From contig DNDO01000117.1 in assembly GCA_003484265.1 (NCBI GenBank), forward strand, positions 1 to 5,738: a stretch of 5,738 nucleotides of DNA, written 5' to 3'. Position numbers and translations under genes: made by a program. This stretch comes from Anaerolineae bacterium (GTDB taxonomy: Bacteria > Chloroflexota > Anaerolineae > Anaerolineales > Villigracilaceae). Under the pieces are notes generated by a model, which had not been told where the DNA came from, ran no database searches, and was given only the letters and a program-made list of their open reading frames with translations. Of the stretch, positions 1-5,738 are shown in pieces; the stretch's first letter is position 1, and the number at the start of each line of letters is the position of its first letter.

Positions 1-3000
1 GATTCATTATACGCATCCCGTGCCGATTTGGATTCGTTGCGTAATAAATGAGCATGTCCCAGGTACAACATCGCCCATGCCTGCGCAGTTCGGTCAGAAA
101 CTTTTTGTGCCAGTTCAACCGCCATCTGCGCGGTTTGCCGGGCTGACTCTGCAGAATTCACGATCCCCTCCAGAGCGCTTAAATTAATGAGTGAGTATAA
201 TTCCTGGTACAGATTTCCGAATTCGCGAGACATCTGCAAGGATTGCTCTTGATAAGATCGCGCGCCGTTTATATCTCCCAGCATGCCAGCGACATAACCC
301 AAATTTCCCAAAATAGAACTTGTTTGTTTATGATCGCCGATTTCCAACGAAAGTTTATAGGACAGTTCGTAATACCGGCGGGCGAGCGGGAAATTTCCAT
401 TGAGTGTGCTCTCGGCATTTGCCAGATTATTTAACGCTTTGGCTTCAATATCCAGATTCTTTACTTCACGAGCAATTTCAAGCGATTCTGAAAAATATCT
501 TTTTGCAGGTGATGGCTCCTTTTGTTCCAGAGCGATCAATCCCATGATGTTTAATATCCTGCTTTCTTCAACACGGTTTCGCAACATTCGGACATGTTCC
601 AGGGTCGACTTGCAACGCTTCATGGCTTCATCCATATATCCCAAACGAAGGAGCGCTGTTGCCCAAATAATCTTCGTGTAAAGAGCGAGGTCCGTATTCG
701 AAAGCGCCTCGGAACATGCTTCCGCCTGTTTCGCAAAATTGATAGACTCTTGATAATTGCTGGCGAAATAATGATAAGACGAACGGAGCATCATTACTTT
801 CATCAGGCGGTCTTCGTCCTTCAACTGCCCTGCCCATTGCTCCAGGGTATCCATGTCGCTCAATTGCTGTTCACGCATCGCCAGGCGAGAGTACAAAGCC
901 ACTCGTTCCACCAGAAGATCGAATTGGGCTTCTAGATCATCAAAACGAGTAAAAGCAAGCGCCTTTGTGAAATACTCAACCGACTCCATATTTTGGAACA
1001 GGCTAGCAGATGTTTTCGCTGCCATGGAGTAGTAATGTTGCGCCTTTGAACGAATTTCTCCCTGCTCGGCATGATACGCCAACTCCGCGTAATACCTTTC
1101 AGACTCGTGTTTGTAGAATGTTTCCAGCGCATTCAGTGCAAGGACGTGCAATTCCTGTCTCCTGGCGCGCATTTGCATTGAATATGCCGCATCGCGAAGA
1201 AGTCCGTGATGGAAGATATATCGGTTCTCATCGATCCGCGACCAAATGGAATCCCTTACAGCTGCGGCTATGAGTTCGCTGGTCGGAGATTCTGACCCCA
1301 GCATTTGTGAAAGCACATTGGGGTTGAATTCCCGTCCAAGTACCGAAGCCGTATGGACTGCGCTTTTTACAGCACGCGGCAAATTATCGAGGCGGGCAAC
1401 CAGTAAGGCGCGTATGTCGCTCGGCAACACTGTATCCCGTGAGCGATCCACACGCGACCACCCCATTTCGTTATCGTATTGAAGTACATTTTCATCTTGT
1501 AGAAAACGGATGACCTGCCCGGCAAAGTATGGATTTCCTTCCGAACGAAATGCAACCAACTTCATCAATTCGGGTGATGCGGGACCACCAAGAATGTTTT
1601 CGACAAGTTTCGCCATGCCACGTTCGGATATCCCACCAAGCGAAATCAATTCATCGCTCAATTCATCCACTATGGGAAGGGACTCGCCTTGTTTTCGAAA
1701 AGTCAATATGATCGCAATGGGATGAGGTCGTTTATCTGTCTGCAACGATCGTTTGAATTGGGACAAGAATGCCAAAGTATCCTGGTCAACGAATTGGATA
1801 TCGTCCAGGAAAAATATGACGGGCTGACGCAGGCTTTCCGCCTTGATCAAGGCTGTGACCGAGTGGATTGTGTTGTTGTACCGCGCTTCCGCGTCTAACA
1901 TTTCGTGGAGGGACCCGTCCCAATGCAGATTAATTAATGCTCCGAGAAAGGAACGAGTTCGATCGATTTCGCTTGCAAGTTCAACGTCCGAAGTGGAGGC
2001 GATTAAGTGATCCAACTTTGAATTAAATGCGGATTTTCGTTCATCCGCCTCCTGACCGGGAAGACTTGAAAAATATCGAAAAAGCCATCCGCGCAGAGGA
2101 TTGAAGGATTGGCGCAGAATCTGGTCAGCTTTGAAATTTGCCCAATACACATTTTTTAAGTTGAACAATCCGGATGAAGCAAATTCGTGGACCAATCGCC
2201 CTTTGCCGATCCCGGCGTCGCCGCTCACTGTAAGCACACCTGCAAATTCGCCCTGCCACAACGGCTCGACGAATTTCTCCATGCGATTCAACTCATCCTC
2301 GCGGCCGATCATTTCTCCCTGATAGATCACATCCAATTCCATTTTTCGATGCCGGAGAACATGAACCTTTTGCTCAGCCGCAAATCCCTTGAACCGTTGT
2401 GAGCCCAAATAATCAATGGCAAAACGCTGAGATACCCTGCGAGCAACCCGATCGTCAACCCAGATTTCCCCGTCAGGTGCATTCATCATAAATCGAGATG
2501 CAAGATTCACCCCCCAGCCATAACAAGTGTATTCTTCACACATCTCACTGCCGAGATACCCGGCATGAGCTATGTAATAGGTCACCCCGGCGGTGATCGG
2601 GAAGTCCATTTTGTCTTGTAAGTCGAGTACAAAATTCAAGGTGCGTCCTATATCGTTTTCATAGGCAATAGGTGCTCCCCATAACAGGAGCATATTGCAA
2701 CCTTTGTCACCGAAATCGAGTCTTGTTACCAGTCCCCCATATTTTTTTCGCAGCTCAAAGATCACATTTACGAAGTTCTTCAAATCATCATCTGTCAGGT
2801 ATGGAATGCGGAGAAATAGATTTGCGATCTGACGGAATTCACCTCGCACGCCGTCCATTATCACATCTTTAGGCATGAAGACCTTCGATACGTTTAAATC
2901 CACAGGAGGAAATTCGTTGGTCGTTTTTTGGGGCATTGCGACCCGGAATCTGATAAATCGGTAAAAGGCACCGACTGGGCGGGTCCGTACATCATCACGA

Positions 3001-3548
3001 AGGTAGTCTTTCATCCTCTGGGATAATATAATCTCCCCAGCGCTTGCCTGATGCTCAGCTCTGGCAGAATCATCAACAGCCGAACCACGGAAGTAGTACG
3101 TTGCACTTTCACCGTCATTGGAGCGCAGGATCTTCCAGGTCACAAAGCCGATAGTCAACCCAATCTTTGCGCTAAAAGTAAATTTCCCATATATCGTCCT
3201 GCGGTCTGGGTTTTCCAAAAGGCGTTGCTGGATGACCCAAGCTGAAGCCAGAGCGTGTAATGCTGTTGACTTTTCGTCCCCTTCCACCGGATATAAAGCC
3301 ATGATGCCGTCGCCGGCGAAACTCACGATCTTGCCCCCATACTCAAAAATACTTTCAACCAGCGGACTGAAAACACCATGCATCAAACTGGCAAGGACTT
3401 CCGCACCATGCTGTCCATGCTGCATCAAGGTGTCGGTCATGGTTGAAAAGCCTGAAAGATCTAGGAACATGCCGACTGCTGGAAACTCCCCGCTATACCG
3501 GCCTGCTCTATAACTTTCTACGATTAATTCAGGGACAACACGATGCAT
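1..3548 (-). CDS. Soluble-adenylyl-cyclase-like protein: tandem class III cyclase domains + STAND/AAA ATPase + TPR (C-terminus outside window)
   Basis: The reading frame is open for 1182 codons from ATG at 3548 to the left edge, where the gene is cut. Residues about 24-200 form cyclase domain 1, with both metal-binding aspartates: D30 in FLDLSGFS and D80 in SFAGDGIMALYP. Residues about 243-372 form cyclase domain 2, which lacks the metal aspartates but carries the complementary T341, N348 and R352 (EYTCYGWGVNLASR). One asymmetric ATP site is therefore expected, as in ADCY10-type soluble adenylyl cyclases. Residues about 410-740 are a STAND/AAA ATPase with P-loop GDAGIGKG (443-450), Walker B FFLDDIQ (D582, D583) and the usual LPSDIR...VLGREF segment (708-741). 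From about 830 a TPR-like helical solenoid with roughly 40-residue repeats (e.g. ALNNLANAE, ILGNLGYVAGMLGD) runs out of the window. There are no membrane segments or signal peptide, so it is cytoplasmic. The likely reaction is ATP to cAMP, with ATPase/TPR control by an unknown ligand. The P-loop lacks its usual Ser/Thr (G450). An in-frame TAG at 3588-3590 bounds the start. The family call is firm; cyclase activity and nucleotide choice are inferred. Confidence 0.9.
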   Translation of the reverse strand, partial: MHRVVPELIVESYRAGRYSGEFPAVGMFLDLSGFSTMTDTLMQHGQHGAEVLASLMHGVFSPLVESIFEYGGKIVSFAGDGIMALYPVEGDEKSTALHALASAWVIQQRLLENPDRRTIYGKFTFSAKIGLTIGFVTWKILRSNDGESATYYFRGSAVDDSARAEHQASAGEIILSQRMKDYLRDDVRTRPVGAFYRFIRFRVAMPQKTTNEFPPVDLNVSKVFMPKDVIMDGVRGEFRQIANLFLRIPYLTDDDLKNFVNVIFELRKKYGGLVTRLDFGDKGCNMLLLWGAPIAYENDIGRTLNFVLDLQDKMDFPITAGVTYYIAHAGYLGSEMCEEYTCYGWGVNLASRFMMNAPDGEIWVDDRVARRVSQRFAIDYLGSQRFKGFAAEQKVHVLRHRKMELDVIYQGEMIGREDELNRMEKFVEPLWQGEFAGVLTVSGDAGIGKGRLVHEFASSGLFNLKNVYWANFKADQILRQSFNPLRGWLFRYFSSLPGQEADERKSAFNSKLDHLIASTSDVELASEIDRTRSFLGALINLHWDGSLHEMLDAEARYNNTIHSVTALIKAESLRQPVIFFLDDIQFVDQDTLAFLSQFKRSLQTDKRPHPIAIILTFRKQGESLPIVDELSDELISLGGISERGMAKLVENILGGPASPELMKLVAFRSEGNPYFAGQVIRFLQDENVLQYDNEMGWSRVDRSRDTVLPSDIRALLVARLDNLPRAVKSAVHTASVLGREFNPNVLSQMLGSESPTSELIAAAVRDSIWSRIDENRYIFHHGLLRDAAYSMQMRARRQELHVLALNALETFYKHESERYYAELAYHAEQGEIRSKAQHYYSMAAKTSASLFQNMESVEYFTKALAFTRFDDLEAQFDLLVERVALYSRLAMREQQLSDMDTLEQWAGQLKDEDRLMKVMMLRSSYHYFASNYQESINFAKQAEACSEALSNTDLALYTKIIWATALLRLGYMDEAMKRCKSTLEHVRMLRNRVEESRILNIMGLIALEQKEPSPAKRYFSESLEIAREVKNLDIEAKALNNLANAESTLNGNFPLARRYYELSYKLSLEIGDHKQTSSILGNLGYVAGMLGDINGARSYQEQSLQMSREFGNLYQELYSLINLSALEGIVNSAESARQTAQMAVELAQKVSDRTAQAWAMLYLGHAHLLRNESKSARDAYNE

Positions 3549-3554
3549 GTTTAA

Positions 3555-3584
3555 ATTGTAGCATGTATAATCGTCGCATGCCAA
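3555..3584 (-). promoter_or_regulatory. Predicted leaderless promoter of the cyclase gene
   Basis: On the minus strand, TTGGCA (3584-3579, one mismatch to the -35 consensus) is followed by an 18-bp spacer and TACAAT (3560-3555). The -10 is preceded by TGC, giving an extended -10. Exactly six bases (TTAAAC) separate the hexamer from the ATG at 3548, so transcription should begin on the start codon itself. No purine-rich ribosome binding site is present. The -35 lies inside the first codons of the divergent methyltransferase gene. This is a prediction from consensus only. Confidence 0.55.
3566..3571 (+). promoter_or_regulatory. Predicted leaderless -10 box of the RNA methyltransferase gene
   Basis: A perfect TATAAT lies six bases (CGTCGC) before the ATG at 3578, so the expected transcription start coincides with the start codon. 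There is no Shine-Dalgarno sequence. The -35 position (about 3542-3548) falls in the first codons of the divergent cyclase gene and does not resemble the consensus. The box decides the start choice: ATG 3578 rather than ATG 3563 or 3443, which lie upstream of or over the promoter. Confidence 0.5.
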
Positions 3585-4213
3585 TAACTACATTCGAGAT
3601 AAGAAGGTGTGATTCCTGCGGACTTCGATATCCGTTGTCAATCTCGGGTCGCTCCTCGAACTTGCGCTGCCCGGCATGCAATGGAGATACGCGCCTTATC
3701 ATAAGTCGGGAATTAGTCCTTGAATCCTGGCATAAAAAACCACAAGTACACTCTCGCTTATCTAAATATTATGTATTGCTGGACAACATTCGATCAGCTT
3801 GGAACGTTGGTTCGATCCTAAGAAGCGCTGATGGGTTTGGGTATGCTCATGCTTATTTATGTGGAATCACACCTACGCCCGAAAACGACGCAGTGAGAAA
3901 AACATCGCTTGGCGCGGAGAAAACAGTTACGTGGTCGTATCATAAAGATTCAATAAAGTTGGCTGAGGTACTTAATTCAAAAGGTTGGCGAATCATAGCG
4001 CTTGAAGGTAACGAACAATCGATCCCGCTCATTGAAGTAACAAACTATGAGCCTTCAAGACCTGTTGCCCTAATTGTTGGAAACGAGATCACCGGGGTGG
4101 ATCCCCATTTATTGGATTTGTGCGACGAAATTTATCACATTCCCATGCACGGGGAGAAAAAATCCTTCAACGTAGCCATCGCCTTTGGGATCGCGGCGTA
4201 TGCTCTCAGGTAA
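3578..4213 (+). CDS. TrmH/SpoU-family (SPOUT) RNA 2'-O-methyltransferase with N-terminal zinc ribbon
   Basis: This 211-residue protein is predicted to transfer a methyl group from S-adenosylmethionine to a ribose 2'-OH in tRNA or rRNA. Residues 11-34 hold a CxxC...CPxC zinc ribbon (C11, C14, C31, C34), likely an RNA-binding module. The SPOUT domain covers residues about 64-211. Motif 1 is NVGSILRSADGFG (76-88, with the conserved Asn and R82). Motif 2 is around ALIVGNEITGVD (164-175), followed by IYHIPM (185-190). Motif 3 is KSFNVAIAFGIAAY (195-208, N198). Motifs 2 and 3 form the trefoil knot that binds the cofactor. The family is normally dimeric. The frame is open back to ATG 3443, but that extension is antisense to the cyclase start and shows no protein-like pattern, so ATG 3578, next to a -10 box, is preferred. 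It ends 10 bp before the convergent response regulator gene. The exact RNA target cannot be read from the sequence. Confidence 0.9.
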   Translation: MPITTFEIRRCDSCGLRYPLSISGRSSNLRCPACNGDTRLIISRELVLESWHKKPQVHSRLSKYYVLLDNIRSAWNVGSILRSADGFGYAHAYLCGITPTPENDAVRKTSLGAEKTVTWSYHKDSIKLAEVLNSKGWRIIALEGNEQSIPLIEVTNYEPSRPVALIVGNEITGVDPHLLDLCDEIYHIPMHGEKKSFNVAIAFGIAAYALR

Positions 4214-4223
4214 TACAAATAGA

Positions 4224-4850
4224 TCAAGCCTCATTCGAGAGGTCATCCAGCTTGTCCCGAATCTCTTCGAGCAAATTCTGAATCTCTTCCTTCTCACGGA
4301 TGGTATTTTTCAATGAGGCTTGGAATGTCTGCTTCTGGGCATCCTCAACCGACCCGAGTAGGTGTTGATCTCGCGTAATCTGGGTGTTCTTATGTTTCAA
4401 CTTGATTTCAAGACGTTTCTTATACCCTTCATAGAAGTCAATCTCATTGAGATGTTTTGCCGCCGGTGCCCCGTATGTCACCAATTCTTCGACTAGCGGG
4501 AGGAACTCGATAAGGTCCACTGGTTTTTCGAGAAAACGGGTGACACCGATGGTCAGAGCGAACTCTCTATCTTCCGGCGCAACGTACGTTGCCGTCAAGA
4601 AGATGACGGGGATACTGCGGGTCTTTACATCAAGTCTTAGACGGTGGACGAGGTTGAATCCGTCCATTTTGGGCATCAGGATATCAGTGACGATCAGCGC
4701 AGGCAATTCTTTTTGAATGGCTGCCAATGCCTCTTCCCCGTTTTTGGCAGTAACCACCCGATACCCTTTGAATTTCAAGGTCTCGTGCAAGAGTTCCAAA
4801 ATGTCTGGGACATCTTCTACGATTAACAGGTACTCTTTTTCAGCGGACAT
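4224..4850 (-). CDS. Response regulator: REC domain with C-terminal coiled coil, no DNA-binding domain
   Basis: The protein has 208 residues. Residues about 6-124 are a CheY-like receiver domain with the full phosphorylation set: acidic pair E12/D13, phospho-acceptor D56 in VTDILMPKMDG, T86 in IFLTAT, and K109 in FLEKPV. It should therefore be phosphorylated by a histidine kinase, which is not in the window. After about residue 135 the sequence turns into charged, heptad-like helix (about 139-165 and 168-206, rich in K, E, Q and L), suggesting a coiled coil for dimerisation or partner binding. No helix-turn-helix, GGDEF, EAL or other output domain is seen, so signalling through protein contact is the likely mode. 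The gene lies 46 bp downstream of the Fe-S oxidoreductase gene on the same strand and may be partly co-transcribed with it, but it also has its own predicted leaderless promoter. The start ATG 4850 fits the REC domain length. There is no Shine-Dalgarno sequence. The specific pathway is unknown. Confidence 0.92.
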   Translation of the reverse strand: MSAEKEYLLIVEDVPDILELLHETLKFKGYRVVTAKNGEEALAAIQKELPALIVTDILMPKMDGFNLVHRLRLDVKTRSIPVIFLTATYVAPEDREFALTIGVTRFLEKPVDLIEFLPLVEELVTYGAPAAKHLNEIDFYEGYKKRLEIKLKHKNTQITRDQHLLGSVEDAQKQTFQASLKNTIREKEEIQNLLEEIRDKLDDLSNEA

Positions 4851-4856
4851 ACGCCA

Positions 4857-4862
4857 ATTCTA
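4857..4862 (-). promoter_or_regulatory. Predicted leaderless -10 box of the response regulator gene
   Basis: On the minus strand TAGAAT (4862-4857) is followed by exactly six bases (TGGCGT) and the ATG at 4850, the same geometry as at the other two starts in the window. A weak -35-like TTCTAG sits 17 bp upstream (4885-4880). There is no ribosome binding site. The box lies in the 46-bp gap after the oxidoreductase stop codon, so the regulator could be transcribed separately from the upstream gene. Confidence 0.45.
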
Positions 4863-4896
4863 CACTTGATTCTTGTTAACTAGAATAGCATATCGG

Positions 4897-5738
4897 TTAT
4901 GCTTTCTTGGTCTTGGACGTAACGACATAATCCCGCACCAACTCAATTGGATGACGCGCATCAATCCCAACTCCTTGATGGATCTGCATCCTGCAAGCTG
5001 CGCCGGATGATACGATTTGAATGTTTTGATTTTCATCTTTCGAACGGCGCAACAATGGAAACAAGCTCAACTCCCCCACTTGCATCGAAAGCTCATAATG
5101 CTCGGATTCGTATCCAAACGTCCCTGCCATACCGCAACAGCCCGTTTCGAACAAATCAACATTAAAACCACACATGCTGAGCAATTCTAGCGTTGCGCTT
5201 GTTCCGTTTGGTAAGCCGTCAGGTGAGGGTGCCTCAGCACGCTGATGGCAATGGGGCTGAAATTTTATTGTTCGTTTTATTTTATCTAAATTATTTTGAA
5301 CTGGGATATTGCCTACACGCAAGTTCGTGAAGTTTTTAGAGCGCAAAAGATATTCGTCGATGAGCCAGGTTCGAGAGGAGCGTGAGGCAATTTCATCCGC
5401 GCGAACAGGCAATAGATCGGCATAATCATTTTTCAACATATATATATCCGGAGGCTCAACTCCCACGATAACTGCTTCCCGAGTCGGATCAAGTAAGTTC
5501 AATGCATCCAAAACTTTCCCTGCATGGCGCCTCGCCGCATCAACAAATCCTTTAGACATCAGCGACGCGCCCGAGCCGGTAACAGACAATACGTGGACAT
5601 CATACCCGCACTCAGACAACACATCGAATGTTGCTTGCTCAACCTTTGGCTCAATATATCGCGAAAATGGCTCCGATAAAAATATTATTTTTCCATTATG
5701 GTCCCGTGCACTTGCAATTGGCGCCTTTGCCCTTCGGT
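4897..5738 (-). CDS. FAD/(Fe-S) oxidoreductase, C-terminal CCG-domain part (N-terminus outside window)
   Basis: 279 C-terminal residues are present; the frame is open to the right edge and the gene is cut there. The window part is the cysteine-rich (CCG) iron-sulfur module found in glycolate oxidase GlcF, D-lactate dehydrogenases and the Hdr-like proteins. Cluster ligands are likely the cysteine of PHCHQRA (5248-5250), the pair in ETGCCGMAGTFGYE (5134-5139) and the cysteine in SSGAACRMQI (4993-4995). The ending ARHPIELVRDYV is typical of large bacterial fusions in which an FAD-binding (type 4) oxidase domain, a 4Fe-4S ferredoxin segment and a CCG module form one protein of about 950-1000 residues. 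By that comparison the missing N-terminal part should hold the flavin domain, and the enzyme should oxidise a 2-hydroxy acid and pass electrons to a quinone or other carrier. The fusion and substrate are inferred from family knowledge, not seen. A GTG at 5620-5622 is an internal codon, not the start: upstream codons (e.g. KIIFLSEPFSRYIEP) continue the same domain. Confidence 0.85.
   Translation of the reverse strand, partial: RRAKAPIASARDHNGKIIFLSEPFSRYIEPKVEQATFDVLSECGYDVHVLSVTGSGASLMSKGFVDAARRHAGKVLDALNLLDPTREAVIVGVEPPDIYMLKNDYADLLPVRADEIASRSSRTWLIDEYLLRSKNFTNLRVGNIPVQNNLDKIKRTIKFQPHCHQRAEAPSPDGLPNGTSATLELLSMCGFNVDLFETGCCGMAGTFGYESEHYELSMQVGELSLFPLLRRSKDENQNIQIVSSGAACRMQIHQGVGIDARHPIELVRDYVVTSKTKKA

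Noticed and set aside
243..3245. Many short plus-strand open frames of 60-131 codons (e.g. 594-935, 1010-1273, 3118-3513) and short minus-strand frames at 628-837, 932-1132 and 1367-1555
   Set aside because: All lie over the continuous minus-strand cyclase/ATPase/TPR frame, which has strong domain content. They lack recognisable motifs and are shadow frames.
3443..3577. Longer N-terminus (45 residues) for the RNA methyltransferase from ATG 3443, or a 5-residue extension from ATG 3563
   Set aside because: The stretch is mostly antisense to the conserved cyclase N-terminus, has no family similarity, and contains the -10 box and intergenic gap. The zinc ribbon begins just after ATG 3578.
3549..3584. 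TTG (3584-3582) as an alternative start 12 codons upstream for the cyclase
   Set aside because: It overlaps the predicted -35 and the methyltransferase start, has no ribosome binding site, and the added residues add nothing to the domain.
4229..4242. Small inverted repeat CCTC-ATTCGA-GAGG as a terminator
   Set aside because: It is only a 4-bp stem with no T-tract on either strand and lies within the response regulator coding end.
4447..5165. Plus-strand open frames at 4447-4716, 4644-4826 and 4947-5165
   Set aside because: They are antisense to the well-conserved receiver domain and CCG module, with no protein family features.
5620..5622. GTG as the true start of a 241-residue Fe-S protein
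   Set aside because: The same frame continues to the window edge with sequence typical of the same domain. The family is a much longer fusion, so this is an internal valine codon.

Overview
The window is about 99% protein-coding and holds four genes: two complete and two cut by the window edges. Protein style suggests an uncultured or environmental member of the Chloroflexota, probably Anaerolineae. The grounds are the soluble-adenylyl-cyclase-like cyclase/STAND ATPase/TPR giant, the REC-plus-coiled-coil protein, the large fused FAD/Fe-S oxidoreductase type, mid GC content, and gene starts without Shine-Dalgarno sequences. This assignment is an inference; there is no rRNA or marker gene here.

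Layout. From the left edge to 3548 on the minus strand runs the N-terminal 1182 codons of one very large signalling protein: two class III cyclase homology domains, then a STAND/AAA-type ATPase, then a long TPR solenoid that continues out of the window. Its domain order and its complementary, one-sided active site match mammalian soluble adenylyl cyclase (ADCY10). Divergent from it, only 29 bp away, is a 211-residue SPOUT (TrmH-type) RNA methyltransferase with a four-cysteine zinc ribbon at its N-terminus (3578-4213, plus). Ten bases beyond its stop ends a convergent minus-strand gene (4224-4850) for a REC-domain response regulator with a coiled-coil tail and no DNA-binding domain. Upstream of that, in the same direction with a 46-bp gap, lies the C-terminal 279 residues of a FAD/(Fe-S) oxidoreductase of the CCG-domain (glycolate/lactate dehydrogenase-like) type, cut by the right edge.

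How they may work together. The cyclase and the response regulator are both signal-transduction proteins, one probably making cAMP under control of an ATPase/TPR module, the other probably relaying phosphorylation by protein contact. Nothing in the sequence ties them to one pathway, and the methyltransferase and oxidoreductase look like housekeeping neighbours.

The most striking non-coding signal is that all three gene starts visible in the window have a TAnAAT -10 hexamer placed exactly six bases before the ATG, which puts the expected transcription start on the A of the start codon. Together with the absence of any Shine-Dalgarno sequence, this predicts leaderless mRNAs for all three genes. 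No RNA genes, CRISPR arrays, insertion sequences or origins were seen, and no gene-free stretch exceeds 50 bp.
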